A stretch of DNA of 64,000 nt from Tissierellales bacterium (GTDB taxonomy: Bacteria; Bacillota; Clostridia; Tissierellales; Tissierellaceae): positions 20,619 through 84,618 of the forward strand of contig JASLAT010000008.1 of assembly GCA_030146915.1 (NCBI GenBank), in the 5' to 3' direction. Each line of letters begins with the position of its first letter. The first letter of the stretch is position 1. Made by a program: the position numbers and the translations under genes. The notes under the pieces are model-generated. The model saw only the letters and a program-made list of their open reading frames with translations, had not been told where the DNA came from and made no database searches. This document shows, in pieces, positions 29,733 to 37,789 of the stretch.

Positions 29733-31031
29733 ATGAATGGAAGAGAAATATCCTTAGCTATATTATCAGATATTTATTATAAAAAGGGTTATTCCAATAT
29801 AACAATTAATAAATATATAAGAAAATATGGCGATAGGGAGTCTAGGTTTATTAGAGAATTAGTTTACGGTAGTTTAGAAAACCTCATATATTTAGACTGT
29901 ATTTTATCAAAAGTATCTAAAGTTAAGAAGGGTAGGATTCAAAAAGATATTTATTTACTTTTGATTATGAGTATCTATCAAATTTACTTTATGGAAAAAG
30001 TCCCAGATAGGGCAGTTGTTAATGAAGCTGTAGAAATATCTAAAAAGATAAGCAATAGAGGTGGTAGTTCTTTTGTAAATGGTGTTTTAAGAAATATAAT
30101 TAGAAATAAGGATAAATTGGCTCAAATACCTAATAAAGATCAAGTAGAATACTTGTCTATAAAGTATTCACATCCAAGTTGGTTAGTTAGTGTTTGGGTT
30201 GATAGATTTGGATTGGATTTTACAAAAGAACTACTTAAATCTAATAATGAAGTAGCAGAGTTTTATATTAGAGTAAACACAAGTATTATTAATAGGGATA
30301 AACTAGCTACATTACTTATAGATAAAGGATATATTATAAAGAAATCTAATATTAATGATAAATTTATTAAAGTAGAAAATCCTACTGGTATTTTAAATAT
30401 TGAAGAATTTAAAAAAGGATATTTTAGTGTTCAAGATATAAGCAGTGGTTATGTTGCTAAGTTGATGGAACCAAAAGAAGATGATTTAGTTTTAGATTTA
30501 TGTGCTGCACCTGGAGGAAAAACTTTAGATATAGCAGAAAGAATGATGAATAAAGGTAAGATACTAGCAAGAGACCTTCATCCACATAGACTACAGCTAA
30601 TTGAAGGCAATATGAATAGACTTAATATAAATAATATAGAACTTAAGGTACAAAATGCTCGAGAGATAGATGAAAGTCTATTAAACAAAATTGATAAATG
30701 TTTGGTGGATGCACCATGTTCAGGCTTAGGTACAATTAGAAGAAACCCAGAAATAAAACTAAATATAAAAAAGGAAAGTATATATGAACTATCTATTATA
30801 CAAAAGGATATACTAGATAAAGCAAAAGAATATATAAAGCCAGGTGGGTATTTATTTTATAGTACTTGTACTATAATGCAGGAAGAGAATGAAGATGTCA
30901 TTGAAGACTTTTTAAGTAAAAATAAAAATTTTAACCTAATAAAAATATATGACAGAGATTATTTGAATCTTTATCCTAATAAAGATGATTCTGATGGTTT
31001 CTTTATTGCAAAACTTAAAAGAATGGAGTGA
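29733..31031 (+). CDS. rsmB: 16S rRNA m5C967 methyltransferase RsmB
   Basis: 432 aa. N-terminal NusB-like RNA-binding domain (about 1-135) joined to an RsmB methyltransferase domain with SAM motif VLDLCAAPGGKTLDIA near 253 and the catalytic-cysteine motifs DAPCSGLGT near 327 and YSTCTI near 375. It methylates C967 in 16S rRNA. AAGGAGATG lies before ATG 29733. It overlaps rlmN's ribosome binding site; both modify rRNA. Confidence 0.97.
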   Translation: MNGREISLAILSDIYYKKGYSNITINKYIRKYGDRESRFIRELVYGSLENLIYLDCILSKVSKVKKGRIQKDIYLLLIMSIYQIYFMEKVPDRAVVNEAVEISKKISNRGGSSFVNGVLRNIIRNKDKLAQIPNKDQVEYLSIKYSHPSWLVSVWVDRFGLDFTKELLKSNNEVAEFYIRVNTSIINRDKLATLLIDKGYIIKKSNINDKFIKVENPTGILNIEEFKKGYFSVQDISSGYVAKLMEPKEDDLVLDLCAAPGGKTLDIAERMMNKGKILARDLHPHRLQLIEGNMNRLNINNIELKVQNAREIDESLLNKIDKCLVDAPCSGLGTIRRNPEIKLNIKKESIYELSIIQKDILDKAKEYIKPGGYLFYSTCTIMQEENEDVIEDFLSKNKNFNLIKIYDRDYLNLYPNKDDSDGFFIAKLKRME

Positions 31032-31036
31032 TTAAT

Positions 31037-32083
31037 TTGATAGAAAAACAAGAATTAAATAGTCTTAACTTAAAAGAATTAGAAGAGCTTGTTGTAAGTC
31101 TTGGAGAAAAAAAGTTTAGAGCCAGTCAAATTTTTAACTTTATCCATAAGAATAAAGTTAATAAAATAGAAGATATAACTACCTTATCTAAGAATTTTAG
31201 AAATAAGTTAGTGGAAAATTCTTATATAAATAAAATTAATATCTTCAAAAGATATGACTCTAAATTAGATAATACAAAAAAATATTTGTATCTATTGGAG
31301 GATAATAATATAATAGAAGCTGTAGCTATGGAATATAAGCATGGCACATCAATATGTATTTCAACTCAAGTAGGATGTAAAATGGGATGCTCTTTTTGTG
31401 CCTCTACAAAAGGAGGGTTAATAAGAGATTTAACACCTGCAGAAATGTTAGAACAAGTTTATGAGATCGAAAAAGATTTAGGCCATGATATATCCAATAT
31501 AGTACTTATGGGTAGTGGAGAACCTTTGGATAATTATGAAAATGTAATCAAATTTATAGATATAGTTACAAATGAAAATGGCAGGAACTTAAGTATGAGG
31601 AGCATAACATTATCAACCTGTGGAGTTGTACCGAGTATATATAAACTGGCTGATGAGGATATACCTATCACCCTAGCTATATCTTTACATTCTGCATTTG
31701 ATGACAAAAGAAAAGAGATTATGCCTATAGCAAATAAGTATACTATTTCTGAAATAGTTGAAGCTTGTAAGTATTATATAGATAAAACTGGTCGTAGAGT
31801 AAGTTTTGAATATACTCTTATAAGTGATGTAAATGACAGAAAAGAAGATGCTTTAGAATTATATCAAATTTTAAAAGGGCTTAAAGCTCACTTAAACTTA
31901 ATCCCTTTAAACCCTATTAAGGAGTTTAATGAAACAAATAGCAGTGATGATAGTATTAAAAAATTTAAAAAGATCTTAGAAGATAAAGGTATCACTACCA
32001 CTATTAGGCGTGAAATGGGTAGAGATATTAGCGCTTCTTGTGGTCAGTTAAGACGTTCAGCTCTAGAAAATAGAGATATCTAG
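31037..32083 (+). CDS. rlmN: Dual-specificity 23S rRNA A2503 / tRNA A37 methyltransferase RlmN
   Basis: 348 aa radical SAM enzyme. The cluster motif CKMGCSFC (Cx3Cx2C) is near residue 116, and the C-terminal catalytic Cys is in SASCGQL near 337. It makes 2-methyladenosine at A2503 of 23S rRNA. I prefer TTG 31037, six bases after GGAGTG; a GTG at 31028 overlaps the rsmB stop. Immediately followed by the PP2C gene. Confidence 0.96.
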   Translation: MIEKQELNSLNLKELEELVVSLGEKKFRASQIFNFIHKNKVNKIEDITTLSKNFRNKLVENSYINKINIFKRYDSKLDNTKKYLYLLEDNNIIEAVAMEYKHGTSICISTQVGCKMGCSFCASTKGGLIRDLTPAEMLEQVYEIEKDLGHDISNIVLMGSGEPLDNYENVIKFIDIVTNENGRNLSMRSITLSTCGVVPSIYKLADEDIPITLAISLHSAFDDKRKEIMPIANKYTISEIVEACKYYIDKTGRRVSFEYTLISDVNDRKEDALELYQILKGLKAHLNLIPLNPIKEFNETNSSDDSIKKFKKILEDKGITTTIRREMGRDISASCGQLRRSALENRDI

Positions 32084-32099
32084 AAATAGAGGTGGTAAT

Positions 32100-32843
32100 A
32101 TGATAGTCGGAGCAAAATCCCATGTAGGTAAGGTTAGAAAAATAAATCAGGATAGTTTTTATATATCAGAAGATAATAACTTACCTTTTTTTATTATTGC
32201 TGATGGTATGGGAGGACACAAGGCTGGTGAAGTAGCTAGTAAAATGGCTATAGATATAGTCAGAGAATATTTTTATGAAAATAGAAGTAAATTAAATAGT
32301 AAAGAAGATATTTTTGCTACTATTAAAGGAGCTATTGAAAAAGCTAATACTAAAATTTATTTAAAATCAGGTGAAGAAGAGCAGTTTGAAGGTATGGGTA
32401 CAACACTTATATTAGCCTATATAAAAGAAGAGCAATTATACATAGGACATGTAGGTGATAGTAGAGCCTATTTAATCGGTAAAGATATTATACAAATAAC
32501 GGAAGACCATTCATTTGTTAACCAAATGATGAAAACAGGAAACTTATCAATAGAAGAAGCTAAAAATCATCCAAAGAAAAACCTAATTACTAGGGCTGTA
32601 GGTAGTAGTAGTATTATAAATATAGATTTAATTTATCAAGATATTTCCAAGGCTAGTATTCTTTTAGTTATGACTGATGGTGTAACGAATATGTTAGATG
32701 ATAAGTTTTTGTATGATGAGTTTAAAAACTCTGATAACATGCAAAAATCCTGCGATACAATAATTGCTGCAGCTAATGAACAAGGTGGTATTGATAATAG
32801 TACCATTGTGGCAGTTAAATTTAGTAACGAGGTGAAAATATGA
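32100..32843 (+). CDS. prpC: PP2C-type Ser/Thr protein phosphatase (PrpC/Stp)
   Basis: 247 aa. PP2C metal-site motifs are present: KINQDSF near 17, ADGMGGHKAGE near 36-46, HVGDSRAYL near 119, TDGVTNML near 190 and the final DNSTIV. It dephosphorylates proteins phosphorylated by the adjacent PASTA kinase. The last codons overlap the kinase ATG (ATGA), so the pair is translationally coupled, as in Bacillus prpC-prkC. Confidence 0.96.
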   Translation: MIVGAKSHVGKVRKINQDSFYISEDNNLPFFIIADGMGGHKAGEVASKMAIDIVREYFYENRSKLNSKEDIFATIKGAIEKANTKIYLKSGEEEQFEGMGTTLILAYIKEEQLYIGHVGDSRAYLIGKDIIQITEDHSFVNQMMKTGNLSIEEAKNHPKKNLITRAVGSSSIINIDLIYQDISKASILLVMTDGVTNMLDDKFLYDEFKNSDNMQKSCDTIIAAANEQGGIDNSTIVAVKFSNEVKI

Positions 32844-34759
32844 TAGGAAAACTATTGGGTGGAAGATATGAAATTTTAGAACAAGTTGGCGGCGGTGGCA
32901 TGGCTAAAGTTTACAAGGCTAAATGTAGACTTTTAAATAGGTACGTAGCCATCAAGGTTTTAAAAGATGAGTTTGCTAATGATGAAGATTTTGTAAAAAA
33001 ATTTAGAAGAGAATCTCAAGCAGCGGCTTCCTTGTCTCACCCTAATATTGTTAATATTTATGATGTGGGTACTGATAATGAAGATAAGCCTATTCATTAT
33101 ATTGTAATGGAGTATATAGATGGGCAAACCCTTAAAGAACATATAAATAATAAGGGGAAATTATCTTTTAAAGAAAGCTTAGATTATTCAAAGCAGATAG
33201 CATCAGCACTTAAGGATGCTCATAAAAATAATATTATTCATAGAGATATTAAGTCTCAAAATATAATGATAGATGAAAACAATAGAGTTAAAGTCATGGA
33301 TTTTGGTATAGCAAGAGCAGCAACAAGTTCTACTATAACTACTACATCTGATGCTTTAGGATCTGTACATTATTTTTCTCCAGAACAAGCTAGAGGTGGG
33401 TATACAGATGAAAAATCTGATATATATTCTTTAGGTATAGTAATGTATGAGATGGTAACAGGGGAGCTACCTTATAATGGAGAGAGTCCCATTACTATAG
33501 CTTTAAAACATGTTCAAGAAGAAATGGTTCCTCCAAGCTATATAGATGCTACAGTAAATAGGGACTTAGAAAAAATAATCTTAAAGTGTACTGAAAAAAG
33601 ACAAGTTGATCGCTATATGAATATAGATGAACTTTTGATAGACTTAAATAAGCTAGACCCTCATGAGGTAACTTTAGAAGAGGATGTAAATGAAAATAAT
33701 ATTGAAGAGGAATTCCACACAAAGGTTATTCCTACTGAGGATGTAAATGAAATTTTAGAAGCTAAAAGCAAACCAGAAGTAAAAAATAAGAAGGATAAAA
33801 GTTCGCTTAAAATGACTATATTAGGTGTCTTAGCAGCTTTTATATTTACTTCCTTAATATTTTTTGGCCGTGGAAAAGTATTGGACCTATTTTCTAGTAA
33901 AGAGGTACTTATGCCTGACTTAATAAATTTATCCGAAAAAGAAGCCATAGAACTTATTGAGAAAAATAAGTTGGAATACACTGTAAATAGAGTAGTAGAT
34001 ACTAGGGTTAAGCCTGGAACAGTAATAGATCAAGATCCAGTAGCTGATACTAAGTTAAAAGAAGGTTATCCAGTGGAGATTACTGTTAGTGACAAAGGAG
34101 AACCTGTTCCGGTACCGAATCTCATTAATAGGGATATTTATGATGCTGAGAACCTACTTAAAAGATTAAAGTTAAAAGTTGAAACAAATTATGTTAGTTC
34201 AGACCTTCCAGCAGGTAGGGTAATTTCACAAGACATTCCAGAAGGTACTAAAGTAGAAGTTGGAACTGTGGTACCAGTAAAAGTCAGTCAAGGTGAAGAA
34301 GCTCGAGAAATTACTATGCCAAAGTTAAATGCTTTAGATATTGAGGATGCTAAAGCTTTAGTAGAGGAATTGAATTTAAAGATGGGCAGTATAACGGAAG
34401 AAGATAGTGAGTTGCCAAAGGGAACAGTTATTTGGCAAAATCATAAAACTGGAGAAATGTTAAAGAAAAATTCTGTTATCAATTTAAAGATAAGTAATGG
34501 AAAAAAGAAGGGAGAAGAAGTTCCAGCTGAAACTCCTAAGGAAAAGGAAAAACAAGAAGAGTCCTCGGTATCATTTACAATAAATGTAGCCAAGGATGGA
34601 ACAGCATTAAGAGTCGAAAGAACACAAGATGGAGTTACAACTACAGTATATAATGAAATGGTGAACTCAGGAGATGTTCCTATAAATACAAGTGGTAAAC
34701 CTGGAGCAAGGTTTGATATATATGCTGATGGGGCCTTAATAGAAACAATAAACAAATAA
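32840..34759 (+). CDS. prkC: PASTA-domain Ser/Thr protein kinase PrkC
   Basis: 639 aa. Kinase domain about 10-270 (glycine loop GGGGMAKVYKA, catalytic HRDIKSQN near 134, DFGIA near 153, GSVHYFSPEQA near 171). One transmembrane span near 325-345, then three extracellular PASTA repeats (about 355-420, 421-490, 491-560) and a low-complexity Glu/Lys linker plus a further C-terminal beta-rich tail of about 70 residues. PASTA domains bind peptidoglycan fragments; known roles are wall growth, division and dormancy control. Starts four bases inside the prpC end. Confidence 0.97.
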   Translation: MIGKLLGGRYEILEQVGGGGMAKVYKAKCRLLNRYVAIKVLKDEFANDEDFVKKFRRESQAAASLSHPNIVNIYDVGTDNEDKPIHYIVMEYIDGQTLKEHINNKGKLSFKESLDYSKQIASALKDAHKNNIIHRDIKSQNIMIDENNRVKVMDFGIARAATSSTITTTSDALGSVHYFSPEQARGGYTDEKSDIYSLGIVMYEMVTGELPYNGESPITIALKHVQEEMVPPSYIDATVNRDLEKIILKCTEKRQVDRYMNIDELLIDLNKLDPHEVTLEEDVNENNIEEEFHTKVIPTEDVNEILEAKSKPEVKNKKDKSSLKMTILGVLAAFIFTSLIFFGRGKVLDLFSSKEVLMPDLINLSEKEAIELIEKNKLEYTVNRVVDTRVKPGTVIDQDPVADTKLKEGYPVEITVSDKGEPVPVPNLINRDIYDAENLLKRLKLKVETNYVSSDLPAGRVISQDIPEGTKVEVGTVVPVKVSQGEEAREITMPKLNALDIEDAKALVEELNLKMGSITEEDSELPKGTVIWQNHKTGEMLKKNSVINLKISNGKKKGEEVPAETPKEKEKQEESSVSFTINVAKDGTALRVERTQDGVTTTVYNEMVNSGDVPINTSGKPGARFDIYADGALIETINK

Positions 34760-34771
34760 AAGGAGGAATTT

Positions 34772-35647
34772 ATGCTAGATGGTATAATAACTAAAGGTAT
34801 AGGTGGATTTTATTATATAGCTACTGATAAAGGAATTATAGAAAGTAGGGCTAGGGGAGTTTTTAGAGAGGAGAAACTAACTCCCTTAATAGGAGACAAG
34901 GTTAAAATAAGGGTTAGCCAGGAAGATAATACTGGTTATATTGAAGAAATTCTTCCTAGGACATCCCAATTAATACGTCCATCTGTAGCTAATGTTACTC
35001 ATGTTGTTATAGTAATGAGCATTAAAAATCCAGATCTAAACACTTGGCTTCTAGATAGGTTTATAATGATGGTTGAAAGTGAGAATTTAAAAACTACAAT
35101 ATGCATAAATAAAGCGGATTTAGATCCTAAGAAAGCTAAAGAAATTAGTGATATTTATAAATTAGCGGGATATAATGTAATTTTAACAAATGCCTTAACT
35201 GGAGATGGTTTAAAGCAAGTAGAGGAAGAACTTATTAATGAAATTTCAGTGTTTGCTGGACCTTCTGGTGCAGGAAAATCTTCAATATTAAATTGGGTAG
35301 GTAGAGATTTTAATTTAGAAGTAGGGGATTTGAGCAAAAAAACCGGTAGAGGAAAGCATACAACTAGACATGTTGAACTTTTAATGTTAGATAAAAATTC
35401 ATATGTTTTAGATACTCCTGGTTTTAGCTCTTTAAATCTTAGCTTTTTAGAGGATGAAAGAGAAATTAGAAAATATTTTAAAGAAATAAATAAATATGGC
35501 AAAGAGTGTAAATTCCTTTCCTGTCTCCATTTAAATGAACCTAAGTGTAATGTAAAATTAAAGGTAGAAGAGGGAAAAATAAGTAAAGATAGATATAAAA
35601 ATTATTTAAAATTTTTAGAAGAAGTAAAAAATACTAGGAGGTATTAA
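34772..35647 (+). CDS. rsgA: Small ribosomal subunit biogenesis GTPase RsgA
   Basis: 291 aa. OB domain at the N terminus and a circularly permuted GTPase: NKAD (G4) near 112 precedes the P-loop GPSGAGKSS near 163-171, and DTPG follows near 215. A C-terminal zinc site (CKFLSCLHLNEPKC) is seen near 248-261. It acts in 30S maturation. It is followed by rpe after 4 bases; the same prkC-rsgA-rpe-thiN order as Bacillus. Confidence 0.97.
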   Translation: MLDGIITKGIGGFYYIATDKGIIESRARGVFREEKLTPLIGDKVKIRVSQEDNTGYIEEILPRTSQLIRPSVANVTHVVIVMSIKNPDLNTWLLDRFIMMVESENLKTTICINKADLDPKKAKEISDIYKLAGYNVILTNALTGDGLKQVEEELINEISVFAGPSGAGKSSILNWVGRDFNLEVGDLSKKTGRGKHTTRHVELLMLDKNSYVLDTPGFSSLNLSFLEDEREIRKYFKEINKYGKECKFLSCLHLNEPKCNVKLKVEEGKISKDRYKNYLKFLEEVKNTRRY

Positions 35648-35651
35648 TTAA

Positions 35652-36299
35652 ATGTTTAAATTAGCACCATCAATATTATCAGCAGATTTTTCCTGCCTAG
35701 GTGAGGAAATAAAGAAAATTGAAAAAGGAGGAGCGGATTATGTCCATCTAGATGTTATGGATGGAAAATATGTTCCAAATATAACTTTTGGAGCTCCTAT
35801 AATAAAGAAAATTCGTAAGGTAACAAAGTTACCGTTTGATGTGCATTTAATGATAGATAAACCAGAGAATTATATAGAAGACTTTGTAAATGCAGGGGCA
35901 GATATAATAACTGTTCATGCAGAATCGACTATACATCTTCATAGAACTATTCAATATATAAAGTCTTTTGGAGTAAAAGCAGGTGTTTCTTTAAATCCTG
36001 CAACACCTTTAAGTGTGCTTGACTATATAATAGAAGATTTAGATTTAATTTTAATAATGAGTGTTAACCCAGGATTTGGAGGTCAATCTTTCATACCCGC
36101 TATTAAGGATAAAATTAGAGAAACAAAAAAGATTATTAATAGTAATAATTGTGATATTATCTTGCAGGTTGACGGTGGAATCAAGCTTGATAATGCTAAA
36201 GAAATAGCAGGATTGGGAGCAGATTTACTAGTTGTAGGCTCAGATATATTTGGGCATGAAGATGTTATAAGAAGAACAGAACAATTTAAAAGTTTATAG
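35652..36299 (+). CDS. rpe: Ribulose-phosphate 3-epimerase
   Basis: 215 aa TIM-barrel enzyme. N-terminal APSILSADF, the metal/catalytic segments HLDVMDGKYVPN near 32-43, HLMIDKPENYI near 66, VNPGFGGQ near 138 and DGGI near 176 are all conserved Rpe motifs. It interconverts ribulose-5-phosphate and xylulose-5-phosphate. A terminator lies immediately after. Confidence 0.98.
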   Translation: MFKLAPSILSADFSCLGEEIKKIEKGGADYVHLDVMDGKYVPNITFGAPIIKKIRKVTKLPFDVHLMIDKPENYIEDFVNAGADIITVHAESTIHLHRTIQYIKSFGVKAGVSLNPATPLSVLDYIIEDLDLILIMSVNPGFGGQSFIPAIKDKIRETKKIINSNNCDIILQVDGGIKLDNAKEIAGLGADLLVVGSDIFGHEDVIRRTEQFKSL

Positions 36300-36304
36300 A
36301 AGAT

Positions 36305-36330
36305 GAGAACCTAGTGTTCTCTTTTTCTTT
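36305..36330 (+). terminator. Terminator after rpe
   Basis: GAGAAC (36305-36310) and GTTCTC (36316-36321) with a 5-base loop, followed by TTTTCTTT. The thiN ribosome binding site begins a few bases downstream. Confidence 0.75.
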
Positions 36331-36345
36331 ATATGAGGTGATATT

Positions 36346-36987
36346 ATTAAAGCTTTGTTAGTGGGAAGTGGAGATAACATAGATTATGGAAAACTTAAAG
36401 CTTATATAAGAAATGCTGATCTAGTCATAGCTGTTGATGGTGGCTATAATTATATAAGAAAAGTAAATGAAAAATGTGATATCTTAATTGGAGACTTAGA
36501 TTCAATAAATAATAATTATTTAAAAGATGGTTCTTTAAGTAAGACAAAAAAAATTAAATTCCCTTCAGAAAAAAATAGTACTGATATGGAACTAGCTATA
36601 GAAGAAGCAAGAAAACTAAAAGTTGAAAAAATGATAATATTAGGAGCTACTGGATATAGAATGGATCATAGTTTAGCTAATATTTTGTTATTAAAGAAAC
36701 TGTATGAATATAATATAGAAGGATATATTGAAGACTATAACAATAGGATATATTTTATAAAAGATAAGCTAAGATTAAAGGCTAATTGTAATAATTTAGA
36801 GTATGTATCTGTAATTCCTATAAGTTTATCAGGAGCTGTAGTTAGCTTAGAAGGATTTAAATATCCGCTTGATAAGTTTAAAATTGAATTTACTAAAACC
36901 ATAGGTATAAGTAATGAAATTAAAGATAATTACGGCTTAGTAAAAATTCATGAAGGTGAAGTGTTGGTTTATGTATCAAAGGACTAA
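36346..36987 (+). CDS. thiN: Thiamine pyrophosphokinase, probable ATT start
   Basis: About 213 aa. DLVIAVDGGYNYI near 24 and DILIGDLDSI near 44-53 carry the ATP/Mg ligands; FPSEKNSTDMELAIEEA near 67 and LGATGYRMDHSL near 92 complete the ThiN signature. It makes thiamine diphosphate. No ATG is available: an in-frame TGA sits at 36334-36336, AGGTG at 36336-36340, and the only well-spaced start triplet is ATT at 36346 (or 36343); TTG 36355 is 14 bases from AGGTG. The ATT reading begins with residues (M)KALLVGSG, a normal ThiN N terminus. Confidence 0.9.
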   Translation: MKALLVGSGDNIDYGKLKAYIRNADLVIAVDGGYNYIRKVNEKCDILIGDLDSINNNYLKDGSLSKTKKIKFPSEKNSTDMELAIEEARKLKVEKMIILGATGYRMDHSLANILLLKKLYEYNIEGYIEDYNNRIYFIKDKLRLKANCNNLEYVSVIPISLSGAVVSLEGFKYPLDKFKIEFTKTIGISNEIKDNYGLVKIHEGEVLVYVSKD

Positions 36988-37001
36988 TTGCCCTTTGATA
37001 C
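36973..37001 (+). repeat. Inverted repeat at the end of thiN
   Basis: GTATCAAAGG (36973-36982) pairs exactly with CCTTTGATAC (36992-37001), spanning the thiN stop. No T-run on the plus strand; it may work with the next hairpin as a composite terminator. Confidence 0.5.
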
Positions 37002-37002
37002 A

Positions 37003-37030
37003 TAAAAAAACAAGACTTTACAGTCTTGTT
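37003..37030 (-). terminator. Rho-independent terminator after rpmB
   Basis: AACAAGACT (37009-37017) pairs with AGTCTTGTT (37022-37030). Read on the minus strand it is followed by seven Ts (complement of 37004-37010). It lies 16 bases past the rpmB stop and is a strong terminator for that gene. Confidence 0.85.
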
Positions 37031-37045
37031 ATGCTTTTATTCTAA

Positions 37046-37237
37046 TTATAAAGCTCTTTCAACATAACCAGATCTTATACATCTAGTACAAACATTGATT
37101 CTTTTAGGAGAACCATCCACAATGGCTTTAACCCTTCTAAGGTTAGGTGACCAGCTTCTTGAGCTCTTTCTATTAGAGAAGGAAACTTTATTTCCATATT
37201 TTTTACCTTTACCACAAATATCGCATGCTTTAGCCAT
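37046..37237 (-). CDS. rpmB: 50S ribosomal protein L28
   Basis: 63 aa. Begins MAKACDICGKGKKYGN and has a zinc-ribbon pattern of CxxC pairs (CDIC and CTRC), so it is the Zn-binding C+ form of L28. The central RSWSPNLRRVKA is typical of L28. GAGGAGGTG lies before the ATG. It is divergent from asp23 with its own promoter and terminator. Confidence 0.97.
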   Translation of the reverse strand: MAKACDICGKGKKYGNKVSFSNRKSSRSWSPNLRRVKAIVDGSPKRINVCTRCIRSGYVERAL

Positions 37238-37294
37238 TTTTCACACCTCCTCAAAAATATATAATCTACTTAATCTAATGTAATAACATACTAC

Positions 37295-37324
37295 ATATTA
37301 CCATAGATGAGTAGGTAATTGCAA
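37295..37324 (-). promoter_or_regulatory. Promoter for rpmB
   Basis: On the minus strand TTGCAA (complement of 37319-37324) and TAATAT (complement of 37295-37300) are 18 bases apart, with TG at the extended position. About 55 bases before the rpmB start. Confidence 0.5.
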
Positions 37325-37351
37325 GTTATTTATAGCTTAAATAATTATTTA

Positions 37352-37379
37352 TTGACTATTTTCACACATAATGTAAAAT
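37352..37379 (+). promoter_or_regulatory. Promoter for asp23-fakA operon
   Basis: TTGACT (37352-37357) and TAAAAT (37374-37379), 16-base spacer, 37 bases before the asp23 ATG. Confidence 0.6.
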
Positions 37380-37416
37380 GTAGTTATAGTATGGTTAAAA
37401 ATAAGGAGGCGATTTT

Positions 37417-37776
37417 ATGCCAAATAGAACAAATACTAAATATGGCAGTATAAATATAGATCCGAGTGTTATTGCTAAAATTGCTGGTATATCTGCAATG
37501 GAATCTTATGGTATTGTAGGTATGGCATCAAAAAATGCAACGGACGGATTATTTGAACTTTTGAAGTGGGATAATTTATCAAGAGGGATCAAGGTTAATA
37601 TAGAAGATACAGAAATTACTATTGATTTGCATGTTATATTAGAATATGGTGTTAGGATTTCTGTAGTTGCAAAGAATATAATTGATAGAGTTAAGTTTAA
37701 TGTAGAGGATTTAACAGGTATGAAGATTGAAAATGTGAATGTGCATGTAGAAGGAATACGTGTAGGTAATAAATAG
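37417..37776 (+). CDS. Asp23/Gls24 family envelope stress protein (YloU)
   Basis: 119 aa. The Asp23 core reads INIDPSVIAKIAGISAMESYGIVGM near 10-34 and ends VNVHVEGIRV. The family is linked to membrane and cell-wall stress; exact role here is unknown. It shares a promoter with the FakA-like gene that starts 13 bases later, the yloU-yloV pair of Bacillus. Confidence 0.93.
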   Translation: MPNRTNTKYGSINIDPSVIAKIAGISAMESYGIVGMASKNATDGLFELLKWDNLSRGIKVNIEDTEITIDLHVILEYGVRISVVAKNIIDRVKFNVEDLTGMKIENVNVHVEGIRVGNK

Positions 37777-37789
37777 GGAGGTATTTTAA

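Noticed and set aside
37095..37283. Plus-strand open frame over rpmB
   Set aside because: It is the shadow of the L28 gene, which has motifs, a ribosome binding site and a terminator on the minus strand.
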